Notes: a model not told the origin generated them from the sequence alone. A DNA stretch of 64,000 nt from Changpingibacter yushuensis (GCF_014041995.1 NZ_CP059492.1:2294001-2358000), one strand, 5' to 3'. Positions 17,861 to 27,160 are shown, numbered from the stretch's first letter. Translations and numbers: made by a program.

Positions 17861-19002
17861 GCTCGGTCAGTCTTGACAAGAAGAAGGCGCGCCCGAAGAT
17901 TGCGCGGTCTACTTACACCACGATCGCAGCCGTTGCGCTGCTGGTCATTCTCCTCGTGGGTGGGCATCTCATCTACGGTAAGATCCTCGCTCCTAACACG
18001 ATGTCCAGTCTGCTGAGGAACTACGCGTACCTCCTCATTCTGGCCGTCGGCCTCACGTTCACGATTCTCACTGGTGGAATCGACCTCTCCGTTGGTGCCA
18101 TCGTCGCTTTCTCTTCGGTCGCCGGCGTCATGCTGGTTGGAGCAGGCTGGAACACCTACCTAGTCATGGTGCTCATGGTGCTCATGGGAACAGGCTTCGG
18201 TCTGATCTCCGGCGTCCTCGTCAGATATTTCAATGTCCAGCCATTTATTGCAACGCTGTCAACAATGTTCTTGGCACGTGGTCTAGCCTCAATGCTCTCA
18301 ACCGAACCCGTACGCATTCCTGACGGTTCGCCAATGAAGAGCCTCTCCACTGAAGTCATCCTGTATGACGGCCCGAAGAACATGGACTTCAAGATCTCGC
18401 TCAACGTCATCATCGCGATCGTTGTGCTCATCATTGGATTCATCATTCTTCACCGCACCCGTTTTGGCCGCACTGTCTACGCGATTGGCGGCTCGGAGAA
18501 CTCGGCATCGCTGATGGGCCTACCCACAGGCAGAGCAAAGCTCATGGTGTACGTCATTTCCGGCACACTCGCTGGCTTGGCCGGCTTGGTGTACGCATCG
18601 CGTATCGGTAATGCCTCAAACGTCGTGGGTACTGGTTGGGAACTCGATGCCATCGCTGCCACAGTGATCGGTGGAACGCTGCTCACGGGCGGCGCCGGTT
18701 ACGTGCTTGGTTCGGCAGTCGGTGTGTTCGTGCTCGGAACGCTCAACCTCCTTATCAACCGCGATGGCAACGTGCCAGCGGCAGCAACCACAATCATCAC
18801 GGGAGCTATCCTGCTGATCTTCGTGCTCCTGCAGCGCGCGATCACAGTCAGCGGCAACCGCGGTGGTCTATTCAAACGCAAGTCTCGGGATGTAGCGGCC
18901 GGGGGCACTCCTCCAGACGCCTCCTCCACAGCGTTACCACTATCCGAGTCGGAGTCCGCCGAATCCGGATCCGCCAAGGTGTCAGCCAGCCCAGCTGTTT
19001 GA
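17857..19002 (+). CDS. Sugar ABC transporter permease (YjfF-like)
   Basis: Second permease of the same family, 381 residues, with the blocks GIDLSVGAIVAFSSV, QPFIATLSTMFLARG and TVIGGTLLTGGAGYVLG. A hydrophilic, Ser/Ala-rich cytosolic tail of about 50 residues follows the last helix and is longer than usual. The order binding protein-ATPase-permease-permease matches YtfQRT-YjfF and bifidobacterial FruEKFG systems. The operon ends at the terminator at 19036-19077. Confidence 0.93.
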   Translation: MSSVSLDKKKARPKIARSTYTTIAAVALLVILLVGGHLIYGKILAPNTMSSLLRNYAYLLILAVGLTFTILTGGIDLSVGAIVAFSSVAGVMLVGAGWNTYLVMVLMVLMGTGFGLISGVLVRYFNVQPFIATLSTMFLARGLASMLSTEPVRIPDGSPMKSLSTEVILYDGPKNMDFKISLNVIIAIVVLIIGFIILHRTRFGRTVYAIGGSENSASLMGLPTGRAKLMVYVISGTLAGLAGLVYASRIGNASNVVGTGWELDAIAATVIGGTLLTGGAGYVLGSAVGVFVLGTLNLLINRDGNVPAAATTIITGAILLIFVLLQRAITVSGNRGGLFKRKSRDVAAGGTPPDASSTALPLSESESAESGSAKVSASPAV

Positions 19003-19035
19003 CATAGATAACCTAGTTTCTCCTGACTAGTTGAG

Positions 19036-19077
19036 ATGGGTTGGGTCCAGAGTTGTCAAGCTCTGGACCCAACCCAT
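19036..19077 (+). terminator. Terminator of the arabinose transporter operon
   Basis: A 17-bp perfect stem (19036-19052 with 19061-19077), 8-nt loop, followed by TTCCTTTCTT. It separates the transporter genes from the sugar kinase gene. Confidence 0.9.
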
Positions 19078-19150
19078 TTCCTTTCTTGGCGTTTTACCTG
19101 CTCCCCGGCCTTATAGCATGGAGGTAGCAATCCTTACGACTGGAGTTGAC

Positions 19151-20074
19151 ATGGGAGAAGTCGCCGTACTTGGTTCTATCAATCACGACGTGATTGTCAC
19201 CTGTGACCGAGCCCCCAGGGCCGGTGAGACCGTTCATGGATCCGCCGTTTCCTTCTATCCAGGAGGAAAGGGATCTAATCAGGCGATCGCTGCTGCCCGT
19301 TTTGGGGCCGACGTTTCCTTTTTTGGCCGCGTAGGCAAAGATTCCGCTGGCCTGAGTCTGCTTTCAAACCTGGACGACGACGGCGTCAATCGTCGCTACG
19401 TTCGAATCTCCGATTCATTGCCCACTGGCACGGCACTTATCACAGTGGATCGCGAGGGGAACAACTCGATCGTGGTGGTTTCCGGCGCCAACTCGAGTAT
19501 GGGTAGCTCAGATGTTGCTGAACTCACGGATGCCGGTTGCGGACCCAACGATGTCCTGGTGTGCCAACTCGAGATTCCACGTGAAACAGTTGCTGAGGCA
19601 TTGAATGCCGGCCACGAGCTCGGAATGACCACTATCCTCAACGCCGCGCCAGCAGACGATGTGCGTGACCTTCTCGCCGTCGTCGACGTATTCGTGGTGA
19701 ATGAACGTGAGATTGTGCCCAACATCGGTGGCGAGTTCTCCAGTAGATCTGAGCTGACGGAGCGGATTGCCGAGCTTTCGGCGGCCTACCAGTGCTCCAC
19801 GATCGTGACGCTGGGGGCGGAAGGGTGCGTGGCAGCACTGTACATCGATGGCGCGATCTCCACACTTGATCTCGAAGTTCCGGATGTCGAGGTAGTTGAT
19901 GGCACGGGAGCTGGCGATACGTTTGTTGGCGTGCTCGCCGCGTGCATCGCTGCCGGCACTGATCCACGCGAATCGGTCAGCTTAGCTGGTATCGCTGGGT
20001 CCCTTTCCACTACGCGGAAGGGCGCACAGGATGCCATGCCCACACGTAGCCAGGTAGAAGCCTTTATGGCATAG
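19151..20074 (+). CDS. PfkB-family sugar kinase (ribokinase-like)
   Basis: A 307-residue carbohydrate kinase phosphorylating a sugar with ATP in the cytoplasm. Ribokinase hallmarks are present: GSINHDVIV start, the di-glycine switch FYPGGKGSNQAIAAARFG, and the C-terminal catalytic motif DGTGAGDTFVG with the general-base Asp. ATG 19151 has GGAG upstream; the frame is open 5' into the terminator and is not used. The gene lies after a terminator, so it probably has its own promoter. True ribokinase is the first guess. Given the absence of araB, a role on an arabinose- or ribulose-derived sugar is conceivable but unproven. Confidence 0.85.
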   Translation: MGEVAVLGSINHDVIVTCDRAPRAGETVHGSAVSFYPGGKGSNQAIAAARFGADVSFFGRVGKDSAGLSLLSNLDDDGVNRRYVRISDSLPTGTALITVDREGNNSIVVVSGANSSMGSSDVAELTDAGCGPNDVLVCQLEIPRETVAEALNAGHELGMTTILNAAPADDVRDLLAVVDVFVVNEREIVPNIGGEFSSRSELTERIAELSAAYQCSTIVTLGAEGCVAALYIDGAISTLDLEVPDVEVVDGTGAGDTFVGVLAACIAAGTDPRESVSLAGIAGSLSTTRKGAQDAMPTRSQVEAFMA

Positions 20075-20115
20075 GCGCGTGAAGCCGAACGCCTCATGAT
20101 GTGCTGACCGCACAG

Positions 20116-20160
20116 CAAAGGTGGGAGCCACACAGAGTTACTGCGTGGCTCCCACCTTTG
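20116..20160. terminator. Bidirectional terminator between convergent genes
   Basis: A 16-bp perfect stem (20116-20131 with 20145-20160) and 13-nt loop, lying between the plus-strand kinase and the minus-strand dehydrogenase. It can serve both. Confidence 0.88.
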
Positions 20161-20197
20161 CTCGCGGGTCGAACTTTCAGATCACCCGGCTAGTTTG

Positions 20198-21253
20198 CTA
20201 CTCCTCAAAAGAGTTGCATTTGATGATGACCTTCGGATACTGGCCGCTCAAGTGAACCTCGAAAGCCTCAGTCGCATCGTTGAGTGGAACAACCTTTTGA
20301 GTAAACGGCTCCAAGTCTAGTTCCGGCAGGAGCTGAAGCGCACGCGGGAATGAGTAAGGCGAAATGAACAACCCTGAGATCGTCAGCTCATGGAAGTAGC
20401 ACCACTTGGCGATGTTCAAAGGCATCTCATATTCGTTCGGGTACATTGCACCGAAAATGAGTGTTCCGCCCTTTGCCGTCAAAGGTGGCAAAGTTGGCAC
20501 GGCCTTCGTTGAACCGGAAGCATCGAGAACCTTTTCAAATCCAACTCCCCCGGTGATCTCCATAACTCGTTCTTCAACGTTCTCAGTGACAGGATCAATG
20601 ACGTACCTGGCTCCCATGGCAAGCGCCAGCTCACGCCGTTCGGCGATCGGTTCGATCATGGTCAGCTTTGTTGCGCCGCCGCGGGCAAGTAGCTGCGTGG
20701 CAATCTGACCAATGGGCCCTCCGCCGCACACAAGTGCCGTATCGCCGATGCGCATGCTCAGTTTGTCGAGCGCGCGAACACCTACTGATACCGGTTCAAG
20801 CAAGCAACCCTTGAGGAGGCTCACATCGCTAGGGAGCTTATAGACCTGACCGTAGTGCCACACCACGTACTCCGCCATCGCAGGGCGTTGGTATTGGAAG
20901 GGGGCAGAACAGAACTGCTGGCGGCCGGCCCGGCACTCATCGCACGCGCCGCACAACCACAGGAAGTTACACGCAACGCGGTCGCCAACAGCGATTCCGG
21001 CAGCTTTCGCTTCTTCCCCAACTTCCTCAACCACACCTGACATCTCGTGACCGAGCAGCTGCGGAACGTCCCAGCTGAAGGCACCTTCGGCTAGGTGAGG
21101 GTCTGATCCACAAATGGCAGCATAGGCCACGCGAATCTTGACGTCAGTGACGCCCACCTGCTGCTCGGGAATATCAATCACTTCGATTCTTCCCCGCAAG
21201 GAAGGATCCTGGTGATTGAGCTTTCCCATCTTGGTTATTGCAACTGCTTTCAT
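20198..21253 (-). CDS. Zinc-dependent medium-chain dehydrogenase (polyol/sugar alcohol type)
   Basis: A 351-residue MDR-family oxidoreductase oxidising an alcohol group with NAD(P)+. Visible are catalytic-zinc residues around CGSDPH and LLGHEMSGVV, the structural-zinc cysteines in LCGACDECRAGRQQFC, and the Rossmann motif CGGGPIGQIATQLL. It resembles L-idonate, sorbitol or arabitol dehydrogenases, but the substrate cannot be read from sequence. GAGGAG ribosome site. It is the last gene of a minus-strand unit with a symporter and split transketolase. It is a paralogue of the dehydrogenase at 24619-25641; both end in a closely similar SGQYPK(V/I)I sequence. Confidence 0.9.
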   Translation of the reverse strand: MKAVAITKMGKLNHQDPSLRGRIEVIDIPEQQVGVTDVKIRVAYAAICGSDPHLAEGAFSWDVPQLLGHEMSGVVEEVGEEAKAAGIAVGDRVACNFLWLCGACDECRAGRQQFCSAPFQYQRPAMAEYVVWHYGQVYKLPSDVSLLKGCLLEPVSVGVRALDKLSMRIGDTALVCGGGPIGQIATQLLARGGATKLTMIEPIAERRELALAMGARYVIDPVTENVEERVMEITGGVGFEKVLDASGSTKAVPTLPPLTAKGGTLIFGAMYPNEYEMPLNIAKWCYFHELTISGLFISPYSFPRALQLLPELDLEPFTQKVVPLNDATEAFEVHLSGQYPKVIIKCNSFEE

Positions 21254-21286
21254 AATGACTCCTCGTGATTCCCTGACGTTAATTGG

Positions 21287-22693
21287 TCACATCTTTTCGA
21301 CAACCTGGTCATCTCCCCTAGCCGAAATGTCTGCGACCATGTTCGCGTACGACTTCTTATCTAGGCGATAGAACCGAAGGCAGATTGCTCCCACTAGGCA
21401 GAGCGAGCCGATGAAGACGTGGCAGAAGAAGTTGATCCAGAACAAGGTCGTATCGTTTTGCTGCTCATTGGGTACGTATCCGATCCATCCCAGAACCCAC
21501 CCCGCCCCAGCAGTAGAAATCGCGGTGCCAACCTTCATTGCAAAGGTAATAAACGCAGAGACGAAACCGGCGGCCAAGATCCTGTAGCGCCAGATCGTGT
21601 ACTCAGTAGTGTCCGGCACCATCCCAAACAGGCTGGCCAGAATCATTCCCTGCCCAATTCCAAAGAGCACACTCATCGCGTAGTAGAGAACAACACCCGT
21701 GTCCGTCTGAATCGGAATAAAGAAGCACGCGATAGATGCCAACCCTGCCACCACGAAGCCGATCTGCGGGAGTGTGCTCTTATTGCGAACCTTGAACACC
21801 AGCCACGTGATGGAAATTGCGCCCACCATGCTGAGTGCGGACTGGATCGTGGTGTTATTGGCAAAGAGCAGCTCGTTATCAGCGTTGTACCGGAAGTAGT
21901 AGAGGCGCATGGATGTTGCACCCAAGAGGATTCCCCAGCAGAAGAACGCACCAGCCAAGGTCCATACCGGCCCGTTGCCCACCAACGTGCCAAACAGGTT
22001 GCGGTAAGAGACCTTCACATGTGGAATCTTGACTACCTCTTTGTTGGCGGCGAAGCACCAAATGTAGAACGGCAGTGCGAGCAACGAGAAGATGATCGCT
22101 GCGCGCTGGTAGCCTGCGGCAGCATCTCCTCCACCAACCCAATCAACAATTCGCAGCAGGAAGAACGCCAGAAGGGTTGCGGAAAGGAAGGCAGCAGTCA
22201 TGCGATAGGACGACAAACTCGACCGAGCTTCGGTGTTCCGAGTAAGCACTGCCGGCATAGCACTGTATGGGATGTTAACGAGGGAGTACGCCACCACGAG
22301 GAGAACGTAGGTGACGCTCGCCCACGCGAATCGCCCACCTTCGCTCCAACTCAGGAAAGTGGAGAACGTCAGAATGTTCAGAATGAGCATAGGGATGCAT
22401 GCGAAGAGGATGTAGGGGCGGTATCGGCCCCACCGAGTCTCAGTACGGTCGGCCAGATCACCAATGAACGGGTCAACCACGGCATCAAATAGCTTGGGAA
22501 CCATGAGCATGAAACCCACGGCCGTCGCGTTGAGTAACGCAACGTCGGTCAGGAAGTACATGAGGTAGCCACTTACAAGGGCCCAACTCATGTTGTTTGC
22601 AAAATCTCCGGCAGCGTATCCGATCCGCTGCGGGATGGAAAACTGAACATCTTCGTTCTGTTTCGTATGTTCTTCGGTAATAGCAGTCACCAT
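21287..22693 (-). CDS. GPH-family sugar:cation symporter (MFS, MelB/XylP type)
   Basis: A 468-residue, twelve-helix transporter of the glycoside-pentoside-hexuronide family. The N-terminal IGYAAGDFANNMSWALVSGYLMYF block and the conserved DAVVDPFIGDLADRTETRWGRYRPYI loop identify it. Such carriers take up sugars or sugar derivatives with H+ or Na+. AAGGAG precedes ATG 22693. It sits between dehydrogenase and transketolase genes and so probably imports the substrate of that pathway. Confidence 0.93.
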   Translation of the reverse strand: MVTAITEEHTKQNEDVQFSIPQRIGYAAGDFANNMSWALVSGYLMYFLTDVALLNATAVGFMLMVPKLFDAVVDPFIGDLADRTETRWGRYRPYILFACIPMLILNILTFSTFLSWSEGGRFAWASVTYVLLVVAYSLVNIPYSAMPAVLTRNTEARSSLSSYRMTAAFLSATLLAFFLLRIVDWVGGGDAAAGYQRAAIIFSLLALPFYIWCFAANKEVVKIPHVKVSYRNLFGTLVGNGPVWTLAGAFFCWGILLGATSMRLYYFRYNADNELLFANNTTIQSALSMVGAISITWLVFKVRNKSTLPQIGFVVAGLASIACFFIPIQTDTGVVLYYAMSVLFGIGQGMILASLFGMVPDTTEYTIWRYRILAAGFVSAFITFAMKVGTAISTAGAGWVLGWIGYVPNEQQNDTTLFWINFFCHVFIGSLCLVGAICLRFYRLDKKSYANMVADISARGDDQVVEKM

Positions 22694-22715
22694 TGACTCC
22701 TTTTATCTATTCCAG

Positions 22716-22759
22716 TCTCTGTGGTGGCGGCCATGGCTAGATGGCCACCACCACAGAGA
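22716..22759 (-). terminator. 19-bp intercistronic stem-loop
   Basis: Arms 22716-22734 and 22741-22759 pair over 19 bp with one G-T wobble and a 6-nt loop, between the transketolase C-terminal subunit gene and the symporter gene. It may end part of the transcripts, lowering symporter and dehydrogenase expression relative to the upstream genes. Confidence 0.8.
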
Positions 22760-22767
22760 ACATGCGC

Positions 22768-23721
22768 TTATCCGACTAAGTTGCGAACTGCGGCAACGGT
22801 CGCATCGAGTCCGAATCCATGCTTCTCTCGCAACTCATCGGGCTTGCCAAATCCGGCATAGACCTGAGGGACCCCGAGCCTGCGGAAACCATCCACGCTC
22901 ACGCCGTGGTCCACGAGAGTATCGGCCGCGATACTTGCTAGGCCGCCATGCTTGAGGTGATCCTCAAGCACCAGAATCTTCTTCGTCTCAGTGGCAGCAC
23001 GAAGGATTGCGGACTGATCCACAGGTTTGAGCGAGTACATGTCAATCACTCGAACAGAGACTCCCCCAGCCGCGAGGATTTCGGCTGCCTCAAGTGCCTG
23101 GCCCACCAGAACACCATAGGTGAGAATCGTTGCGTCATCTCCAGATCGCGCTTCAATCGATCCTCCGAAGGGATAGCTCTGCGAACCAGGTTCATAAAGG
23201 ACCTGATCAGCCTTGCCTTGTGACACTCGAACGTAAAGCGGGCCACGCAGATCTATCGCTTGGCGCAGGACTTCCCCGATCATGGCAGGATCACTGATCG
23301 CAACAACTGTCATGTTGACGATCGACGTCATCAGCGCAACGTCCTCGATCATGTAGTGAGTTGCCCCGCCTTCCGAAACCATTCCCGCGTGGGTGGCGAT
23401 GATGGTTACGGGAAGATTGGGATACCCCACATCTGTGCGGCATTGCTCAAAGGCTCGCATCGTCAGGAACATACCCATCCCCACGACGAACGGACGGGCC
23501 CCCTCATATGCGAGTCCTGCTGCCAGCGTGATGCAGTTCTGTTCCGCTATGCCGACGTCGACGAATCTATCGGGATGATGGGCCTTGAACTCATTGAGGG
23601 ACTGACCAATGTCAGGAGTCAGCGCCCACACGTTGTCATATTGGGAACCAAGCTCATCAAGCGTGTCACCCATGACTGAGCGAGCGGACAACATGTCCTT
23701 GAAATTGAACGTTACTGGCAT
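22768..23721 (-). CDS. Split transketolase, C-terminal subunit
   Basis: A 317-residue subunit carrying the pyrimidine-binding and C-terminal transketolase domains. Motifs include the GIAEQNCITLAAGLAYEG glutamate region, the SEGGATHYMIED segment and YVRVSQGKADQV. ATG 23721 overlaps the stop of the partner gene as TAATG, so the two are coupled. With the N-terminal subunit it moves a two-carbon ketol unit between sugar phosphates. Related split enzymes serve specialised pathways (for example apulose 4-phosphate or sulfosugar transketolases), so this need not be the housekeeping enzyme. Confidence 0.92.
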   Translation of the reverse strand: MPVTFNFKDMLSARSVMGDTLDELGSQYDNVWALTPDIGQSLNEFKAHHPDRFVDVGIAEQNCITLAAGLAYEGARPFVVGMGMFLTMRAFEQCRTDVGYPNLPVTIIATHAGMVSEGGATHYMIEDVALMTSIVNMTVVAISDPAMIGEVLRQAIDLRGPLYVRVSQGKADQVLYEPGSQSYPFGGSIEARSGDDATILTYGVLVGQALEAAEILAAGGVSVRVIDMYSLKPVDQSAILRAATETKKILVLEDHLKHGGLASIAADTLVDHGVSVDGFRRLGVPQVYAGFGKPDELREKHGFGLDATVAAVRNLVG

Positions 23722-24590
23722 TACTTCACCGCTGCCTTTCGTGATTCCTTCAGTGACGCGAGCGCGCGCTCGAGGTCCTGTGCGTTGACTGAACCCGCGT
23801 GCCAACCAATTTCAGCTTCCATGAAATCGACGCCCTTGCCCTTAACGGTGCGGCAGATGATCGCCGTCGGGACGTTTGAATCGACACTCGGAAGGTTGTC
23901 CATAGCCGTGACAAGCTCAGCCATGTTGTGGCCATCAACCTCGACCACATTCCAGCCAAATGCGCGCCACTTGTCCGCGTACGGCTCAAGGATGATGCGC
24001 TCTTCTGACATCGATGTCATGAACTGGCGATTACGATCGACGAGCACAACGAGGTTTCCGAGCCTCTGGCTCACGCCAGCTATTGCCGCTTCCCAGATAC
24101 TGCCCTCAATTGACTCACCGTCGCCGACGAGTGTGAATACACGATGGCTCCTCCCCTGCTGGCGCGCCCACGTGGCCATGCCCACCGCGAGTCCCAGACC
24201 GTGTCCAAGTGAGCCCGTGGAGCATTCAACACCTGGAAGTTGCACCTTGCACGGGTGCATTCCGAATGCGCTGTCGAGTTGGCCGTACGTGCGAACGATT
24301 TCCTCGTAATCGAAGAAGCCTCTAATTGCCATTGCAATGTACATGCACACAGCTGCATGACCCTTGCTCAGAACAAACCTGTCCCGCTCTGGCATTGAGA
24401 TATCGTCCGGATCCAAGTTCATCGCATACTCGTAGAGCACCGTGAATATGTCGGCAGCTGAAAGGTCTCCGCCAATGTGAACGGCGCCTTCGTAGGTGCC
24501 GCACAGTTGGATGAGCTTTTCGCGCAGCTCAAAGGCCTGTTCCTCAAGCTCTTGCGTTCGCACGGCTATATCTTGCGTTGTTGTTGTCAT
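23721..24590 (-). CDS. Split transketolase, N-terminal (thiamine diphosphate-binding) subunit
   Basis: A 289-residue protein holding the ThDP pyrophosphate domain. The ThDP motif GDGESIEGSIWEAAI...LVVLVDRN and the transketolase block LSKGHAAVCMYIA are present, as is TGSLGHGLGLAVGMA. AAGGAGG lies upstream of ATG 24590. First of the two coupled transketolase genes, between two zinc dehydrogenase genes. Confidence 0.93.
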   Translation of the reverse strand: MTTTTQDIAVRTQELEEQAFELREKLIQLCGTYEGAVHIGGDLSAADIFTVLYEYAMNLDPDDISMPERDRFVLSKGHAAVCMYIAMAIRGFFDYEEIVRTYGQLDSAFGMHPCKVQLPGVECSTGSLGHGLGLAVGMATWARQQGRSHRVFTLVGDGESIEGSIWEAAIAGVSQRLGNLVVLVDRNRQFMTSMSEERIILEPYADKWRAFGWNVVEVDGHNMAELVTAMDNLPSVDSNVPTAIICRTVKGKGVDFMEAEIGWHAGSVNAQDLERALASLKESRKAAVK

Positions 24591-24618
24591 CGTGTTGTCC
24601 TCCTTGACTCTCGATGGG

Positions 24619-25641
24619 TTACTTTGTGCAGTCCAAGATGATCTTTGGGTACTGGCCCGAATGGAACATCTCCACAGCTTGTAGCGCCTTGGTCAACGGC
24701 ACCGTGGGCCCCAGAAGTCGATCGAAATCGAGTCTGGGAAGCAGGTCTATTGCGCGCGGGAAGAGTGATGGGCTTGTGAAGACAGTGAGGATTGAGCCTT
24801 CCCGGCTGTAAAGATCGTAGAGATTGAGCGGCATCGCGTACGTCGGCGGAAAAACGGCAAAGTACACGGTCCTGCCACACTTGCCTGTAATGGCCAACGC
24901 CGGTTCCGCAGCCTTTGGATTACCTGAGGCTTCAAAGACGACGTCGAAGCCCTTGCCACCCGTAATGCGCGTTGCCTCAGTTTCCACGTCCTGCGTGAAG
25001 GGATCGATGGTGTGAGTTGCGCCCATCGCTAGGGCTGCTTCGCGTTTGGCCTGCACTGGCTCGATGACTGTAACCTTCGCTCCACCGGAGAGAAGGATAA
25101 GGTTCAGCAGAATGGCCCCGATTCCTCCAGTCCCGGAAATGGCTACAGTCTGGCCTGGCTGAATCGGAGCTAGGTCAAGTGCCCGGACAGCACATACCGT
25201 TGGTTCCACGATGGTGAAGTGGCGAAGGTCTGCGTCTGCTGGCAGACGATAGACGCTACTTGCACTGGTGACGTAGTACTCGCTGAAACCTCCAAAGGGT
25301 GCCGCATTGACGCAGTATTGCTGCTGCCCCTCTTGACAGCGCGTGCATTGCCCACACACGGAGACAGGAAAAGCCGTGACCTTGTCGCCAAGTGACAAAC
25401 CGCTCTTCTCAGTACCTTCACCCAATCCCACGACGGTTCCCGCCGTTTCGTGGCCAAGTGCCATGGGCGGCTTTGCGCCAAGCACACCCTGCGTCACTTG
25501 ATGCACGTCAGTAGCGCACAGCGAAGCATAGGCAACTTTCACCTTCACCTCGCCGTATCCCGGATTAGGGATATCGACGTCCAAGACTTCCATAGTCTGT
25601 GGAGCCGAAAAATAGAATGATTTCATCTGTGGCGTTGTCAT
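24619..25641 (-). CDS. Zinc-dependent medium-chain dehydrogenase, paralogue of 20198-21253
   Basis: A 340-residue MDR oxidoreductase with CATDVHQ and MALGHETAGTV catalytic-zinc regions, structural cysteines CGQCTRCQEGQQQYC, and the Rossmann segment ISGTGGIGAILLNLI. ATG 25641 with AGGAGG upstream is preferred, though the spacing is long (13 nt); the internal ATG 25626 is possible. First gene of the minus-strand unit, divergent from a LacI regulator. Two related dehydrogenases in one cluster suggest successive or alternative oxidations of a polyol. Substrate unknown. Confidence 0.88.
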   Translation of the reverse strand: MTTPQMKSFYFSAPQTMEVLDVDIPNPGYGEVKVKVAYASLCATDVHQVTQGVLGAKPPMALGHETAGTVVGLGEGTEKSGLSLGDKVTAFPVSVCGQCTRCQEGQQQYCVNAAPFGGFSEYYVTSASSVYRLPADADLRHFTIVEPTVCAVRALDLAPIQPGQTVAISGTGGIGAILLNLILLSGGAKVTVIEPVQAKREAALAMGATHTIDPFTQDVETEATRITGGKGFDVVFEASGNPKAAEPALAITGKCGRTVYFAVFPPTYAMPLNLYDLYSREGSILTVFTSPSLFPRAIDLLPRLDFDRLLGPTVPLTKALQAVEMFHSGQYPKIILDCTK

Positions 25642-25945
25642 TGTCCTACTCAGACCTCCTTGCTCTGTCTTCTCCAATGAAGACCCGATCAACATCGTCG
25701 TTGGTCGTTTGCCTCTGGCCTGCGTCGCAACATTTTCGGAAGCGAAGCCGCTAAGGCCCGAGGATGTTAGGACCAAAGGCTTTGGCTGTCAAGCTGTTTC
25801 TTGGGAGCTCCACAGACCACTTCTTCGCGTGAGGCTGGAATCCTTGATTCTCCAGCGCAGCTCCCCGATGAGTTCGGCAGATTTCGGACTATTTGCGACC
25901 GTATCGTGTTACGTTTCCTTCGAAACCTTTTCGATGAGGAGAAGT
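25642..25945. promoter_or_regulatory. Divergent promoter region, dehydrogenase/LacI regulator
   Basis: About 300 bp between divergent start codons with no supported gene. It must contain both promoters. The clearest candidate site is CGAAACCTTTTCG at 25921-25933, an imperfect LacI-type inverted repeat directly before the regulator start, compatible with autoregulation. Evidence is weak. Confidence 0.4.
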
Positions 25946-26968
25946 GTGAAGGTAACCTTGAGAGATGTGGCCCGCCAGGCGGGAGTCTCAAACGCAACAG
26001 CATCAAAGGCGCTCAACAGCCGCGGCGACGTGGCTGAAGACACCCGCGACAGGGTTCTCAGAGCTGCCCGCACACTGGGGTACGGCACGAGAATCGCATC
26101 AAACTCAATTCTCGAGCGCTCGGTCATCAACGTTCTCATTGATGCAATGGACCCTTACTATGGCGTGGAAGTCCTTCGTGGACTGATAGCTGAAGGTCAG
26201 AAGCAAGGTGTGGACGTTATTCCACACATCGAAACTGCCGAAACCAGCGTTTCCTCGATGGACGAATGGGAACGCCTGCATCTGACCAGCCGCACTATTG
26301 GGATTGTCATCGTGGTATTGCGGTCAGGTAGCCCAATCCATGAAGTTGCGCGGCGCCGTGGCCTGCCTGTCATCGTGATCGACCCTTACTCCATGGAGAA
26401 ACAAGGTGATATCAGCATCAGCTCCACGAACTGGCAGGGAGGCCGCGATGCTACCACTATGCTCATCGAACTTGGACACCGGCGAATTGGCGTGATTGCT
26501 GGACCTTCACACTTCGTACCTGGCGTGGAAAGGCTGTATGGCTATCGCACGGCCCTTGACGACCATGCCATCTCATGGGACCAATCATTGGTGGTTGAGG
26601 GCTCCTACACGTTTGGGTCGGGATTTGACGCTGCCGAGAAGTTGCTGGATCTCGCCTCCCCACCCACAGCCATCTTCGCGCTCAGCGACCGCATGGCGCT
26701 CGGCGCCATCCGGGCACTGGAGACGCGGGGGAAGAAGGTCCCTCGCGACATTTCAATTGTCGGTTTCGATAACTCGCCCGGTTCCGAACTGGTCACTCCC
26801 GCTCTCACAACGGTCGGCCAACCTTTGGCATCGATGGGCCGGGTCGCAGTATCAACTATCCAGAGTCTGCGCGAAGGTACACGGCTCCACACTCACACAT
26901 TCCAGCTGGCGACCACCCTCATTGAGCGGGCGTCATGCGCTCCCCCGCGGTACGCCGAGGCAATGTGA
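25946..26968 (+). CDS. LacI-family transcriptional regulator
   Basis: A 340-residue repressor with N-terminal VTLRDVARQAGVSNATASKALNSRG helix-turn-helix and a sugar-binding effector domain (FALSDRMALGAIRALETRG, DISIVGFDNSPGSELVTPALTTV). GTG 25946 is favoured because AGGAG lies four bases upstream; the in-frame ATG 25934 has no ribosome site. It is divergent from the dehydrogenase/transketolase/symporter unit and most likely regulates it. Confidence 0.88.
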   Translation: MKVTLRDVARQAGVSNATASKALNSRGDVAEDTRDRVLRAARTLGYGTRIASNSILERSVINVLIDAMDPYYGVEVLRGLIAEGQKQGVDVIPHIETAETSVSSMDEWERLHLTSRTIGIVIVVLRSGSPIHEVARRRGLPVIVIDPYSMEKQGDISISSTNWQGGRDATTMLIELGHRRIGVIAGPSHFVPGVERLYGYRTALDDHAISWDQSLVVEGSYTFGSGFDAAEKLLDLASPPTAIFALSDRMALGAIRALETRGKKVPRDISIVGFDNSPGSELVTPALTTVGQPLASMGRVAVSTIQSLREGTRLHTHTFQLATTLIERASCAPPRYAEAM

Positions 26969-27040
26969 TCAGGGCCATATCGTCATATGATGTGTGCAAG
27001 ACTCTAAGAAACATCCGGTAGTTTCCGCCCAATCCTTCGA

Positions 27041-27096
27041 TGGTCGGAACTGAGAAGGCTCGTTGTTCAGCTCGGCTTTCGGTACAGTTCCGACCA
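27041..27096 (+). terminator. Probable terminator after the LacI gene
   Basis: Twelve-bp perfect arms (27041-27052 and 27085-27096) enclose a 32-nt loop with some internal pairing, 70 nt past the stop codon and before the metallophosphatase gene. The long loop makes this less certain than the other terminators in the window. Confidence 0.5.
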
Positions 27097-27160
27097 CCGT
27101 CACCCTCCACCCCCAGCTAGACGTGTCCACCCCTAAAGCGCATCTGGAGCTGACTCACAC

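Noticed and set aside
21419-22492. A long open frame (357 codons) antisense to the GPH symporter gene
   Set aside because: Its translation is low-complexity, charge-rich and unlike any family, whereas the minus strand gives a clear twelve-helix transporter with family motifs.
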